Part shown: positions 47,344 through 57,539 of the stretch, piece by piece
How positions within the stretch are numbered: the first letter of the stretch is position 1
How the letters are laid out: each line of letters begins with the position of its first letter
DNA from: Rosenbergiella collisarenosi
Lineage (GTDB): Bacteria > Pseudomonadota > Gammaproteobacteria > Enterobacterales > Enterobacteriaceae
Length of the DNA stretch: 64,000 nucleotides
NCBI RefSeq assembly: GCF_018494085.1
Contig: NZ_JABBFP010000007.1
Location: 105,623 to 169,622, forward strand
Direction of reading: 5' to 3'
Made by a program: the position numbers and the translations under genes
The notes under the pieces: generated by a model
Seen by the model: only the letters and a program-made list of their open reading frames with translations
What the model was told of the DNA's origin: nothing
Database searches by the model: none

Positions 47344-48834
47344 ATGGCTGAGGTATCGACACGCTATCAACAACTTGCTGACGAATTTGCCACGCTGATT
47401 CATCAAGGAAAAATTAAGGCGGGGCAACGGCTTCCTGCTATTCGGCGCGTGGCACAAACCCATCAAGTCAGTGTCAATACTGTGCTCTCGGCTTGGCAGC
47501 GTTTAGAGAATCGCGGTTTAGTAGAAGCCCGCCCACAATCGGGTTTTTATGTTCGTAGCGTACTCGCGGAAGTTGCGGCATCTGCACCAAAACAATTAAA
47601 ACCACGCCAGCTAGGCCGTGAGAAAATGGCGTTAATCGAAGCCGCTTTTTCCGCGCAGCGTAATCCTGCTTATACCAATATATCTTTAGCCTGTCCGCAA
47701 CATGAGGACTTCTTTCCAACGGCTAAACTAGCCAAAATCTCAGCCTCACTATTACGCAGAAAGCCTGACATTATTTCAACCTACGCACTGCCAAATAATG
47801 GAGAACCTCTACGCGAACAAATTGCCAAGCGTACCCTCTATTCAGGTTTATCCATTTCCGCAGAAGAGATCATTATTACTCATGGTTGCTCAGAGGCGAT
47901 CCAATTAGCCTTACGTGTCATTACCTCTCCAGGCGATTGTATTGGTATCGAAAGTCCCACCTATTTCTTTCTATTTCCGCTGTTAGCCGAACTCGGATTA
48001 AAAGCTGTGGAGATCCCGACAGATCCCCGTACAGGGATCAAAATGGACGTCCTCGAGTTAATGCTGAAGGAAAAAAGGATCTCTGCGCTTCTCACCATCC
48101 CTACCGTCCATAACCCATTAGGATTTACGACCTCCGTCGCCGATAAAAAAAGGCTCGCACACTTGGCGCAACAGTACAAATTGCCAATTATTGAAGACGG
48201 TATTTATAGTGAGCTACAGTTCCAATCCCCCCCATCACCGGCGATAAAGAGTTTCGATAAAGAAGGGTGGGTAATTTACTGCACAAGTTTCACGAAAACC
48301 CTAGCCCCTGATTTTCGTATTGGATGGATGATGGCTGGCCGTTTCCACGAAGCCGTTTCTCGGCTTAAAGGCCTTAGTACCCTAGGAGAATCGGCGTTAT
48401 TGACCAATACTCTTGCCGAATTTCTGGCGAATGGCGGGTATGACCATCACCTGCGATCACTGCGTCGGCGCTATGCGAGTAATATGGATAAAGTCAGGGA
48501 TATGATCTCACGTTATTTTCCAGAAGGTACGCAGGCGACACGTCCTACTGGTGGATTCGTTTTTTGGGCGGAACTACCCGGAGAAATTAATACTGTCGAT
48601 CTGTTTGAACAATTATTAAATGAGCGTATTTGTGTGACCCCAGGTTCTCTTTATTCCCTCAGCGACCATTATCACCACGCATTACGGTTATCCTGCTGCT
48701 ATCCTTTCGATGAACGTTACCGCTATGCACTACGTCGTACTGGCGAGTTGGCATGTGAAATGACGGGAATTGCCGCACAAGAATATCAAACACCAGGCTT
48801 AACGACCGCGGTTGAAAATAGTGGTGAACCATAA
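47344..48834 (+). CDS. MocR-family regulator (GntR helix-turn-helix fused to aminotransferase fold)
   Basis: A 496-residue transcription factor. Residues about 5-75 form a GntR-type winged helix (AGQRLPAIRRVAQTHQVSVN and SAWQRLENRGLVEARPQSGF). Residues about 110-480 form a type I aminotransferase fold that binds PLP, with the lysine in YCTSFTKTLAPDFRIGWM as the likely Schiff-base residue, and with N in TVHNPLG and D in IIEDGIYSEL as PLP contacts. It resembles E. coli YdcR. The ligand, probably an amino acid or vitamin B6 form, is unknown. It diverges from a LysE-type exporter and should control it through the 13-bp inverted repeat. A GTACTCATT half-site recurs at 48850-48858, after its stop. 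Confidence 0.88.
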   Translation: MAEVSTRYQQLADEFATLIHQGKIKAGQRLPAIRRVAQTHQVSVNTVLSAWQRLENRGLVEARPQSGFYVRSVLAEVAASAPKQLKPRQLGREKMALIEAAFSAQRNPAYTNISLACPQHEDFFPTAKLAKISASLLRRKPDIISTYALPNNGEPLREQIAKRTLYSGLSISAEEIIITHGCSEAIQLALRVITSPGDCIGIESPTYFFLFPLLAELGLKAVEIPTDPRTGIKMDVLELMLKEKRISALLTIPTVHNPLGFTTSVADKKRLAHLAQQYKLPIIEDGIYSELQFQSPPSPAIKSFDKEGWVIYCTSFTKTLAPDFRIGWMMAGRFHEAVSRLKGLSTLGESALLTNTLAEFLANGGYDHHLRSLRRRYASNMDKVRDMISRYFPEGTQATRPTGGFVFWAELPGEINTVDLFEQLLNERICVTPGSLYSLSDHYHHALRLSCCYPFDERYRYALRRTGELACEMTGIAAQEYQTPGLTTAVENSGEP

Positions 48835-48888
48835 GCTATACTGTAATCAGTACTCATTTACTGCCCAAACCACAATGATGGAATTTTT

Positions 48889-49899
48889 ATGGTTGAGAAT
48901 AAAGAGAAAGTAAAAAAGGAAGACGAGGATCGGGTATCGTCAATTATTCCTATAAAAACAGGGAATCCGTCTGTAGACCATTCGATTAAACAAGCTTCAC
49001 GTTTTTACCTGTGGTTTACCGCACTGAAACCCGTTGCCCATTTCCTGCGCGCGGTCGAGCGGTTTAACGACCGATTGGGTAGCCAGTTCGGTGCAGCAAT
49101 TACCTATTTTTCATTTCTCTCATTAATTCCTATATTAATGGTCTCCTTCGCGGCACTGGGTTTTATCCTCGCCTCGAATCAGGCTTTACTTGCGGAATTA
49201 ATTGATAAGATAGTCAATAGTATTAGCGACCCTACGTTAACCTCAACGCTGAAAAGTACTGTTAATACCGCTATTGAGCAGCGTACTACCGTCGGGATTA
49301 CGGGGCTGCTACTGGCACTCTATTCCGGGATTAGCTGGGTCGGTAATTTACGCGAGGCAATTAGAGCGCAATCGCGGGATGTTTGGGAGAGAGCGCCGAA
49401 GGATCAGGAAAAATTATGGCATAAGTATTTGCGCGATTTTATTTCGTTAACCGGCTTAGTCATCGCCTTAGTTATTTCGGTTTCTCTGAACTCAATCGCG
49501 GGATCCGCGCAATCGACATTAATCAGTGCGCTGGGGCTGGATCATATCAGTTGGTTACGCCCCCTCATTACCGTGAGTGCACTCTGTATCTCAATAGGCT
49601 GTAACTACTTAATATTTTTATGGATATTTTGGATTCTGCCTCGCCACAAGCCCCATAGAAAAGCACTATTTCGTGGGACCTTATTGGCAGCGATTGGATT
49701 TGAGCTGATTAAGTTTATTATGACCTTTACATTGCCTAAGTTGGCTTCCTCACCCTCAGGGGCAGCCTTTGGGTCGGTATTAGGCTTGATGGCGTTCTTC
49801 TATTTCTTCGCACGCCTAACGCTATTTTGTGCCGCATGGATAGCAACTGCGACGCCACCTCCTTCGGATAAAGAAGTACAAGAGCCAGCCACCGATTGA
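48889..49899 (+). CDS. yhjD: Inner membrane protein YhjD (BrkB/YihY family)
   Basis: A 336-residue inner-membrane protein with six predicted helices after a charged N-terminal region of about 45 residues. It is close to E. coli YhjD (337 aa): RFNDRLGSQFGAAITYFSFL and DVWERAPKDQEKLWHKYLRD are recognisable. In E. coli a YhjD mutation suppresses the lethality of lipid A precursor strains, suggesting a role in lipid IVA transport; the function is not settled. yhjE follows as in E. coli, but a terminator stands between them. Confidence 0.92.
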   Translation: MVENKEKVKKEDEDRVSSIIPIKTGNPSVDHSIKQASRFYLWFTALKPVAHFLRAVERFNDRLGSQFGAAITYFSFLSLIPILMVSFAALGFILASNQALLAELIDKIVNSISDPTLTSTLKSTVNTAIEQRTTVGITGLLLALYSGISWVGNLREAIRAQSRDVWERAPKDQEKLWHKYLRDFISLTGLVIALVISVSLNSIAGSAQSTLISALGLDHISWLRPLITVSALCISIGCNYLIFLWIFWILPRHKPHRKALFRGTLLAAIGFELIKFIMTFTLPKLASSPSGAAFGSVLGLMAFFYFFARLTLFCAAWIATATPPPSDKEVQEPATD

Positions 49900-49905
49900 T
49901 ATAAC

Positions 49906-49945
49906 AGAGGCTAAATTAAATTAACTATTTTTTTTAGCCTCTTTT
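49906..49945 (+). terminator. Terminator of yhjD
   Basis: A 10-bp stem (49906-49915 with 49933-49942), 17-nt loop rich in T, and TTT after it. The rest of the 218-bp gap to yhjE has no other recognisable element. Confidence 0.75.
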
Positions 49946-50117
49946 CAGTCGATCCCACCAGCTTTTCATCTATTAGCCAATAACTTGTATTACCTAACCT
50001 CTTAACACTGCGATTATTCACTTTCTTCTCGTCCTAAGCTCCCTTGCGTCAATTGAACCCTGCGTAGTCGCTGCGTAAGATGAATTTTCGATGTTACAAC
50101 AATAAGAAAATGGAATT

Positions 50118-51452
50118 ATGCAAACTTCAGAAACGGTGAGTGAGCAACCTCAACATGCTCCACCTTTAAATCCTCGTAATAAAGTGATCGTCGCCTCTTT
50201 AGTCGGTACGGCAATTGAGTTTTTCGATTTTTATATTTATGCCACCGCGGCAGTGATTGTTTTTCCCCATATCTTTTTCCCGCAGGGCGATCCTACCGTA
50301 GCAACGTTACAATCGCTTGCGACTTTCGCTATCGCTTTTATTGCACGGCCTATCGGCTCCGCCCTATTTGGACATTTCGGCGATAAAGTCGGACGTAAAG
50401 CGACGCTAGTGGCTTCGCTGGTCACTATGGGGGTCTCCACCGTACTGATTGGTCTACTTCCCGGCTACCAGACTCTCGGCGTAGCAGCACCACTCTTGCT
50501 GGCTCTGGCGCGTTTTGGTCAAGGTTTGGGTTTAGGCGGAGAGTGGGGAGGCGCAGCGCTACTCGCGACAGAAAATGCACCACTAAAAAAGAGAGCGCTT
50601 TACGGATCTTTTCCACAGCTTGGCGCGCCAATCGGCTTCTTTTTTGCTAATGGGACTTTTTTACTGCTGTCATGGTTACTTACTGACCAACAGTTTATGC
50701 AGTGGGGTTGGCGTGTCCCATTTATTCTCTCGGCAGTGCTCGTGATCGTTGGTCTTTACGTTCGCGTATCACTGCACGAAAGCCCGGTGTTTACTCAGGC
50801 TAAACAGTCCCAGCAGCAAGTCACTTTACCGATTAGCCTGTTATTTAAAAAGCATTTCCGAGCGATGGTTCTCGGTACCTTCATCATGCTGGCTACCTAT
50901 ACTCTGTTTTATATTATGACGGTGTATTCGATGAGCTATGGAACCGCACCGGTACCGCAGGGATTAGGTTTTTCGAGGAATAGCTTTTTATGGATGTTGA
51001 TGGTGGCCGTGATCGGCTTTGGTATCGCGATCCCCATTGCCGGGATCTTAGCCGATCGTTTCGGTCGTCGCCCCACAATGATCGCGATCACTTTATTGAT
51101 CATTGTATTTGCCCTGCTCTTTCCAACAATTCTATCCAGCGGATCACAAGGTTTGGTCATGGTATTTCTTACTCTTGGTCTCACCATTATGGGATTAACC
51201 TTTGGCCCGATGGGTGCCCTGCTACCCGAATTATTTCCGACCGAAGTCCGCTACACTGGCGCCTCGTTCTCTTATAATCTCGCCTCTATCTTGGGGGCTT
51301 CCATCGCCCCCTATATTGCAACCTGGCTAAATGCTAATTGGGGACTCTTTGCCGTTGGTCTCTACCTCGCGTCAATGGCTGTACTGACATTGATCGCGCT
51401 AATTATGAGTAAAGAGACCCGGCATACCGTGCTGACCGCACAGGGTTACTAA
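50118..51452 (+). CDS. yhjE: MFS metabolite:H+ symporter YhjE
   Basis: A 444-residue carrier of the metabolite:proton symporter family (ProP/ShiA/KgtP relatives), nearly identical in plan to E. coli YhjE (440 aa). The first helix IEFFDFYIYATAAVIVFPHI, motif A GHFGDKVGRKAT, ARFGQGLGLGGEWGGAALLA, and LPELFPTEVRYTGASFSYN are visible; 12 helices are predicted. The substrate is not established. It is its own unit with hairpins after it and a GGA ribosome site before the ATG. Confidence 0.93.
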   Translation: MQTSETVSEQPQHAPPLNPRNKVIVASLVGTAIEFFDFYIYATAAVIVFPHIFFPQGDPTVATLQSLATFAIAFIARPIGSALFGHFGDKVGRKATLVASLVTMGVSTVLIGLLPGYQTLGVAAPLLLALARFGQGLGLGGEWGGAALLATENAPLKKRALYGSFPQLGAPIGFFFANGTFLLLSWLLTDQQFMQWGWRVPFILSAVLVIVGLYVRVSLHESPVFTQAKQSQQQVTLPISLLFKKHFRAMVLGTFIMLATYTLFYIMTVYSMSYGTAPVPQGLGFSRNSFLWMLMVAVIGFGIAIPIAGILADRFGRRPTMIAITLLIIVFALLFPTILSSGSQGLVMVFLTLGLTIMGLTFGPMGALLPELFPTEVRYTGASFSYNLASILGASIAPYIATWLNANWGLFAVGLYLASMAVLTLIALIMSKETRHTVLTAQGY

Positions 51453-51455
51453 TAT

Positions 51456-51478
51456 TATCCCCCGGATCGCGGGGGATA
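51456..51478 (+). terminator. Stem-loop after yhjE
   Basis: TATCCCCCG pairs with CGGGGGATA around a 5-nt loop immediately after the yhjE stop. No T run follows, so it may act together with the stronger hairpin at 51499-51535. Confidence 0.5.
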
Positions 51479-51498
51479 TAAATCCAACTGTCATCCAT

Positions 51499-51535
51499 AA
51501 AAAAACCCCTATATTGGTCACCAATATAGGGGTTT
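51499..51535 (-). terminator. Terminator of ilvC (possibly bidirectional)
   Basis: A perfect 15-bp stem (51503-51517 with 51521-51535) with a 3-nt loop, followed on the minus strand by seven Ts. It ends ilvC and may also stop yhjE transcription from the other side. Confidence 0.92.
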
Positions 51536-51554
51536 ATACGAGGTTTGTCTGCGG

Positions 51555-53033
51555 TTAGCCCGCTACAGCAATACTCTTCATATCTGTCATGTAGCCGCGT
51601 AATTTACGGCCGACTTCTTCGATTGGATGGTGACGTACCGCTTCATTCACTTCACGTAACTGCGCGTTATCGACATTATTGTCGGTCGTTGCAGATTTAC
51701 CTAAATCACCTGGTTTCAGGTTCGCCATAAAGTCTTTCAGCAATGGCACCGCCGCGAAGCTGAATAGGTAGTTACCATACTCTGCCGTATCCGAGATCAC
51801 GACATTCATTTCGTAAAGACGCTTACGCGCGATGGTATTCGCAATTAAAGGTAATTCATGCAGAGACTCATAATACGCTGACTCTTCGATGATACCGGCA
51901 TCAACCATGGTTTCGAAAGCCAGTTCAACTCCAGCTTTAACCATCGCGACCATGACGACCCCTTGGTCGTAGTATTCTTGTTCTGCAATTTTCCCTTCAT
52001 ACTGCGCCGCATTTTCGAAAGCCGTTTCACCGGTCTCTTCACGCCAAGTTAGCAGGTCTTTATCGTCATTTGCCCAATCTGCCATCATACCCGATGAGAA
52101 TGCACCGGAGATAATGTCATCCATATGTTTTTGGAACAGCGGAGCCATCAGCGTTTTTAATTGCTCGGACAACGCATAGGCACGTAATTTTGCTGGATTA
52201 GACAGGCGGTCCATCATCAAGGTGATCCCGCCAAACTTCAGGGATTCTGTGATAGTTTCCCAACCAAATTGGATCAATTTCTCCGCATAGGCGGCGTCAG
52301 TCCCTTCTGCAACGAGTTTATCAAAGCACAGAATCGAGCCGGCCTGTAGCATGCCACACAGGATGGTTTGTTCGCCCATCAGATCTGATTTGACCTCTGC
52401 GACAAACGAAGACTCTAGAACGCCGGCACGATGTCCGCCAGTTGCAGCGGCCCAAGCCTTAGCAATCGCTAAGCCTTCTTTTTTCGGATCATTTTCTGGG
52501 TGAACGGCCAATAAGGTCGGTACACCGAATCCACGCTTATATTCTTCGCGAACCTCAGTACCTGGACACTTCGGCGCCACCATAACAACCGTGATATCCT
52601 TGCGGATAGTTTCACCGACTTCTACGATGTTAAAACCGTGGGAATAACCTAATGCTGCGCCTTCTTTCATCAAGGGCTGAACCGCTTGCACGACTGCTGA
52701 GTGCTGTTTATCTGGAGTCAGGTTCACAACGAGATCGGCTTCAGGGACTAGCTCTTCGTAAGTCCCAACGTTAAAACCGTTGTCAGTCGCTTTACGCCAT
52801 GATGCACGCTTTTCATCGATCGCTTCTTTGCGCAATGCGTAGGCAACGTTTAAGCCGGAATCGCGCATATTTAGGCCTTGGTTAAGGCCTTGAGCACCAC
52901 AACCGACAATGACGATTTTTTTACCTTTTAGGTAGTTTGCTTCATCGGCGAACTCTTCGCGGGACATAAAACGACACTTACCTAATTGCGCCAGTTGGTT
53001 GCGTAAATTCAGCGTATTAAAATAGTTAGCCAT
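51555..53033 (-). CDS. ilvC: Ketol-acid reductoisomerase (class II)
   Basis: NADPH- and Mg2+-dependent enzyme that rearranges and reduces acetolactate or acetohydroxybutyrate, the second common step of valine and isoleucine synthesis. The 492-residue length marks the long class II form (E. coli 491). The NADPH site [20 protein letters not shown] lies at about 39-58, [10 protein letters not shown] and the metal-binding glutamates/aspartates of the helical C-terminal domain are intact. It is divergent from its regulator ilvY, and the start has GGAG at good spacing. Confidence 0.97.
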   Translation of the reverse strand: MANYFNTLNLRNQLAQLGKCRFMSREEFADEANYLKGKKIVIVGCGAQGLNQGLNMRDSGLNVAYALRKEAIDEKRASWRKATDNGFNVGTYEELVPEADLVVNLTPDKQHSAVVQAVQPLMKEGAALGYSHGFNIVEVGETIRKDITVVMVAPKCPGTEVREEYKRGFGVPTLLAVHPENDPKKEGLAIAKAWAAATGGHRAGVLESSFVAEVKSDLMGEQTILCGMLQAGSILCFDKLVAEGTDAAYAEKLIQFGWETITESLKFGGITLMMDRLSNPAKLRAYALSEQLKTLMAPLFQKHMDDIISGAFSSGMMADWANDDKDLLTWREETGETAFENAAQYEGKIAEQEYYDQGVVMVAMVKAGVELAFETMVDAGIIEESAYYESLHELPLIANTIARKRLYEMNVVISDTAEYGNYLFSFAAVPLLKDFMANLKPGDLGKSATTDNNVDNAQLREVNEAVRHHPIEEVGRKLRGYMTDMKSIAVAG

Positions 53034-53188
53034 GATTACTCCAGATAATGTTGTGCGTATTTTGTATAGTTATTGAAACGTCTTTCGTTTCATTATGTCT
53101 TTATCATATGACAGGAAATGCATTGCTTAAATTGATATATTAACAACATTACATTGCAGTTAACGCAACACAATAAGGCATGATGATC
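53034..53188. promoter_or_regulatory. ilvC-ilvY divergent control region
   Basis: This 155-bp gap must contain the promoters and the IlvY operators. A 7-bp inverted repeat TGAAACG-N5-CGTTTCA lies at 53074-53092, near the ilvC start, and TTGCAGTTAACGCAA at 53154-53168 is partly symmetric. I could not fix the exact IlvY sites. Confidence 0.55.
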
Positions 53189-54073
53189 ATGGATTTGCGC
53201 GACTTAAAGTTATTTCTTCATTTAGCTGATTCTTGTCATTTCGGGCAGACCTCGCGAGCGATGCATGTCAGTCCATCAACGCTATCTCGACAAATCCAGC
53301 GATTAGAAGATGAACTAGGCTATCCATTATTTTTGCGTGATAACCGTTCGGTAACACTGACGGAGGCAGGTGAGCAGCTGAAGGTATTTGCTCAGCAGAC
53401 TACTCTGCAATATCAACAACTTAAACATGCGATGGCAGTTGATAGCCCTTCACTCAGCGGTGAATTGAAAATTTTCTGTTCGGTGACCGCGGCCTATAGC
53501 CATCTACCGCCGATCTTAGATCGGTTTAGAGTGGTCCACCCCCAGGTCGAAATTAAACTCTTTACCGGCGACCCCGCCGATGCTGTGGAGATTGTAAGCT
53601 CAGGTCATGCGGATGTTTCTATTGCAGGGAAACCGCTTTCGCTCCCGGCAGGAATTGATTTTACGCCCCTTGCGACCTTGCCTCTGGTTATGATAGCCCC
53701 CGCATTACCTTGTCCTGTACGCCAGCAAGTCATGAATAACGAAGCGAGAGTATGGCAAGAAATCCCTTTTATTATCCCCGAACAGGGACCGGTGAGACGC
53801 AGTATCGATCTGTGGTTTCGCCGTCAGCGACTTTCTAATCCATCAATCTATGCAACCGTAGCCGGACATGAGGCGATCGTTTCTATGGTGGCACTGGGAT
53901 GCGGAGTCGCCTTACTCCCGGCGGTAGTTATTGAAAACAGCCCAGAGATGGTTCGTAACCGTATAATGCTAATCGAAGGTGAGGATTTAGGCTCCCCTTT
54001 AGAGCTGGGGATTTGCATGCAGAAACAGCGGCTACGCGAGCCGCTGATCGATGCATTTTGGAACCTTCTGTAG
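53189..54073 (+). CDS. ilvY: LysR-type activator of ilvC
   Basis: A 294-residue LysR-family regulator that activates ilvC when it binds acetolactate or acetohydroxybutyrate. The N-terminal helix-turn-helix (about 1-60: MDLRDLKLFLHLADSCHFGQ and SPSTLSRQIQRLEDELGYPL) and the sensor domain closely follow E. coli IlvY (297 aa), including IFCSVTAAYSHLPPILDRF. The ATG at 53189 agrees with the E. coli start; ATG codons at 53180 and 53183 are also in frame and nearer the AAGG ribosome site, so the N-terminus could be two or three residues longer. Its stop codon abuts the ilvA stop with no base between. Confidence 0.93.
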   Translation: MDLRDLKLFLHLADSCHFGQTSRAMHVSPSTLSRQIQRLEDELGYPLFLRDNRSVTLTEAGEQLKVFAQQTTLQYQQLKHAMAVDSPSLSGELKIFCSVTAAYSHLPPILDRFRVVHPQVEIKLFTGDPADAVEIVSSGHADVSIAGKPLSLPAGIDFTPLATLPLVMIAPALPCPVRQQVMNNEARVWQEIPFIIPEQGPVRRSIDLWFRRQRLSNPSIYATVAGHEAIVSMVALGCGVALLPAVVIENSPEMVRNRIMLIEGEDLGSPLELGICMQKQRLREPLIDAFWNLL

Positions 54074-55621
54074 TTACCGACCTGCTAAGAAAAATTTAAA
54101 CGCGGGATTTTCCGTTTCATCGTGATACGCATATCCCAAGGCATTGAGATGCGGTTCAAAATCGGTTTCGCGTGGATTTTGCTCAAACCCCGCCAACACA
54201 CGCCCGTAGTCGGTACCGTGACTACGATAGTGAAATAACGAGATGTTCCAATGCGTCCCTAACGTTTCTAGAAATTTAAGTAAGGCTCCGGGGGACTCTG
54301 GAAATTCAAAGCTAAAAAGACGTTCCTGTAGAGCTTTGCTTGGCCGTCCACCCACCATGTAACGCAGGTGCAGTTTTGCCATCTCATCGTCGGAAAGATC
54401 AACGACTTGGTAACTATGATTCTGGAGTTCAGCAACGATTTCCTTACGCTCTTCATCGCCTCGGGTTAATCTTACCCCAACAAAGATGCAAGCTTTACCC
54501 TCATCGGCGTAGCGATAGTTGAACTCAGTGATCGATCGTCCGCCGAGCGTTTGACAAAAGGTTAGAAAACTCCCCTGTTGCTCAGGGATCGTTACCGCTA
54601 AGAGCGCCTCTCGTTGCTCCCCTAGCTCACAGCGTTCGGAGACATACCGTAGGCCGTGAAAGTTAACATTAGCACCAGAAAGTACGTGCGCTAGACGTTC
54701 ACCTTGTATTCCGTGCTGTTGAATGTATTTCTTCATTCCGGCTAAGGCCAGCGCCCCAGACGGTTCAGCCACCGCACGCACATCTTCGAATAAGTCTTTC
54801 ATCGCGGCACAGATAGCATCACTATCGACGGTCACGATATCATCGATGTATTGCTGGCATAAGCGGAAGGTTTCACTACCGATACGCTTGACCGCGACCC
54901 CTTCGGCAAAGAGTCCTACCCGAGGTAATTCGACCGGCTGCCCAGCTTCCAGTGCTGCGGCTAAGCAGGCTGAATCGCTCGCCTCGACCGCAATGACCTT
55001 AATTTCAGGCATTAACTGTTTAATGAGTACCGCAACGCCAGCCGCTAGCCCGCCACCGCCTACGGGTACAAAGATTCGGTCAAGATGCGCATCCTGCTGC
55101 AATAGCTCCATGCCCAACGTTCCTTGCCCAGCAATAACAGAAGGATGGTCAAAGGGAGGGATGAAGGTGTAGCCATGCTCCGCGGATAAAGCGATTGCTC
55201 TGGCCTTAGCCTCATCGAAATTGGCACCATGCAATATTGCCTCACCACCAAAGGCGCGCACTGCATCAACCTTGATATCTGCAGTGGCGAGCGGCATAAC
55301 GATTTTTGCATTGATACCGAGTTTTGCGGCTGATAGTGCGACGCCTTGCGCATGGTTCCCAGCCGATGCGGTAACTACACCACGGGATTTTTGCTCTTCA
55401 CTCAATCCCGCAATCATTGCGTAGGCCCCGCGCAGCTTAAAACTATGTACAGGCTGACGGTCTTCACGCTTAACTAAAATTGTATTACCCAAGCGTTCAG
55501 AGAGCTTATTCATCACTTGTAACGGCGTTACCTGAGCAACATCGTAGACGGGTGAGCGCAAAATAGCATGCAGGTATTCGCCTGCTGATGGCTCAGCAGG
55601 CAAGGGTTTAACTGTCGCCAT
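54074..55621 (-). CDS. ilvA: Threonine ammonia-lyase, biosynthetic
   Basis: PLP enzyme that deaminates threonine to 2-oxobutanoate, the first step to isoleucine, feedback-inhibited by isoleucine. The 515-residue protein (E. coli 514) has the PLP lysine K62 in HSFKLRGAY, the glycine-rich phosphate loop VGGGGLAAG, and two C-terminal ACT-like regulatory domains (about 330-515), so allosteric control is expected. The ATG at 55619-55621 is preceded by GGGGGATAA. It is the last gene of ilvGMEDA, 4 bp behind ilvD. Confidence 0.96.
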   Translation of the reverse strand: MATVKPLPAEPSAGEYLHAILRSPVYDVAQVTPLQVMNKLSERLGNTILVKREDRQPVHSFKLRGAYAMIAGLSEEQKSRGVVTASAGNHAQGVALSAAKLGINAKIVMPLATADIKVDAVRAFGGEAILHGANFDEAKARAIALSAEHGYTFIPPFDHPSVIAGQGTLGMELLQQDAHLDRIFVPVGGGGLAAGVAVLIKQLMPEIKVIAVEASDSACLAAALEAGQPVELPRVGLFAEGVAVKRIGSETFRLCQQYIDDIVTVDSDAICAAMKDLFEDVRAVAEPSGALALAGMKKYIQQHGIQGERLAHVLSGANVNFHGLRYVSERCELGEQREALLAVTIPEQQGSFLTFCQTLGGRSITEFNYRYADEGKACIFVGVRLTRGDEERKEIVAELQNHSYQVVDLSDDEMAKLHLRYMVGGRPSKALQERLFSFEFPESPGALLKFLETLGTHWNISLFHYRSHGTDYGRVLAGFEQNPRETDFEPHLNALGYAYHDETENPAFKFFLAGR

Positions 55622-55625
55622 CGAC

Positions 55626-57476
55626 TTATCCCCCAAGTTTGCTCTTATCACGTACAGCACCTTGATCTGCGCTGGTCGCTAAAGAAGCATAAGCGCGCAG
55701 TGCAAAAGATACTTCACGTTGGCGATTGTGTGGCGTATAGGCACGATCTCCACGCTGATTTTGCGCGTCTTGGCGTTTAGCGAGTTCTTCATCGCTGATA
55801 TCTAGGGTGATGCCGCGTTGTGGGATATTGATGGCAATCATATCTCCCTCTTCTACCAGTGCAATAATTCCACCACTCGCGGCTTCGGGTGAGACGTGAC
55901 CGATTGATAGCCCTGAAGTACCGCCGGAAAAACGGCCATCGGTAATTAAGGCACACTGTTTGCCAAGCCCCATGGATTTTAAATAGGTGGTTGGGTAGAG
56001 CATTTCTTGCATACCGGGTCCGCCTTTCGGTCCTTCATAGCGGATGACCACGACATCGCCTGCCACGACTTTACCGCCAAGGATTGCGTCAACCGCATCA
56101 TCTTGGCTTTCATACACTTTAGCCGGGCCGCGGAAGGTCAGGATCTCTTCATCAACGCCTGCGGTTTTAACGATACAGCCTTTCTCTGCCAAGTTGCCAT
56201 AGAGTACTGCTAAGCCGCCATCTTGCGAGAACGCATATTGACGCTCACGAATACAGCCATTTTGACGGTCATCGTCCAAGGTGTCCCAGCGACAAGATTG
56301 TGAAAAGGCTTTAGTAGTACGGATCCCGGCAGGTCCTGCACGATACATCGTTTTAATAGCGTCATCTTTAGTTTGCATGATGTCGTACTGTGCTAGGGTT
56401 TCTTTTAGCGTTGAACCTAAAACGTTTGGAACGTCGGTTTTCAGGAGCCCTGCACGATCCAATTCGCCCAAGATCCCAATTACTCCACCAGCACGGTGTA
56501 CGTCTTCCATGTGATACTTAGGTGTACTCGGCGCAACTTTGCACAAATGTGGGACTTGACGCGATAGCCGATCAATATCAGAGATATCGAAATCGATTTC
56601 CCCTTCCAAGGCCGCGGCGAGTAGATGCAATACGGTATTCGTCGACCCACCCATCGCAATATCTAGGGTCATCGCATTCTCGAAAGCAGCTTTCGATGCA
56701 ATATTACGCGGCAGTGCACTCGCGTCATCTTGCTCATAGTAGCGCTTGGTCAAGGCCACAATACGTTTACCCGCGCTGAGGAATAGCTGTTCGCGGTCTG
56801 CATGCGTAGCCAGGAGTGAGCCATTACCCGGTTGTGACAGACCTAGAGCCTCGGTTAAACAGTTCATCGAGTTGGCGGTAAACATACCAGAACACGAGCC
56901 ACAGGTCGGACAGGCCGATCGTTCGATCTGCTCACTATCGGCATCGCTTACATTCGGATTAGCCCCTTGAATCATCGCATCGACCAGATCGAGTTTGATA
57001 ATTTGATCGGAAAGCTTGGTTTTCCCCGCTTCCATCGGGCCACCCGAGACAAAGATGACTGGAATATTCAAGCGCATTGAGGCCATCAACATGCCCGGCG
57101 TGATCTTGTCGCAGTTCGAGATACACACCATGGCATCGGCACAGTGCGCGTTCACCATATATTCTACTGAGTCAGCGATCAGCTCTCGTGAGGGTAAGGA
57201 ATAGAGCATCCCGCCGTGCCCCATCGCGATACCATCATCTACGGCGATGGTATTAAATTCTTTCGCCACCCCACCAGATGCTTCAATTTGTTCTGCGACG
57301 AGTTTACCTAGGTCTCGTAGATGAACGTGACCGGGTACAAATTGGGTAAAAGAGTTAACGACCGCGATAATGGGTTTACCAAAATCATCGTCAGTCATTC
57401 CAGTTGCGCGCCATAAGGCACGGGCGCCAGCCATATTACGGCCGTGGGTGGTGGTTGCTGAACGGTACTTAGGCAT
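55626..57476 (-). CDS. ilvD: Dihydroxy-acid dehydratase
   Basis: Iron-sulfur enzyme that dehydrates 2,3-dihydroxy acids to the 2-oxo acids preceding valine and isoleucine. The 616-residue length equals E. coli IlvD. Cluster cysteines are in [14 protein letters not shown] (C122) and [13 protein letters not shown] (C195), and [19 protein letters not shown] marks the C-terminal domain. [12 protein letters not shown] is the conserved start; an in-frame TTG two codons earlier is nearer the ribosome site but unlikely. It follows ilvE by 63 bp and precedes ilvA by 4 bp. Confidence 0.97.
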   Translation of the reverse strand: MPKYRSATTTHGRNMAGARALWRATGMTDDDFGKPIIAVVNSFTQFVPGHVHLRDLGKLVAEQIEASGGVAKEFNTIAVDDGIAMGHGGMLYSLPSRELIADSVEYMVNAHCADAMVCISNCDKITPGMLMASMRLNIPVIFVSGGPMEAGKTKLSDQIIKLDLVDAMIQGANPNVSDADSEQIERSACPTCGSCSGMFTANSMNCLTEALGLSQPGNGSLLATHADREQLFLSAGKRIVALTKRYYEQDDASALPRNIASKAAFENAMTLDIAMGGSTNTVLHLLAAALEGEIDFDISDIDRLSRQVPHLCKVAPSTPKYHMEDVHRAGGVIGILGELDRAGLLKTDVPNVLGSTLKETLAQYDIMQTKDDAIKTMYRAGPAGIRTTKAFSQSCRWDTLDDDRQNGCIRERQYAFSQDGGLAVLYGNLAEKGCIVKTAGVDEEILTFRGPAKVYESQDDAVDAILGGKVVAGDVVVIRYEGPKGGPGMQEMLYPTTYLKSMGLGKQCALITDGRFSGGTSGLSIGHVSPEAASGGIIALVEEGDMIAINIPQRGITLDISDEELAKRQDAQNQRGDRAYTPHNRQREVSFALRAYASLATSADQGAVRDKSKLGG

Positions 57477-57539
57477 GCTCAATCTACTCCGAATAACGAC
57501 AAAGCGGGTACGTTATACCCGTATAAAATGAATAAGGGT

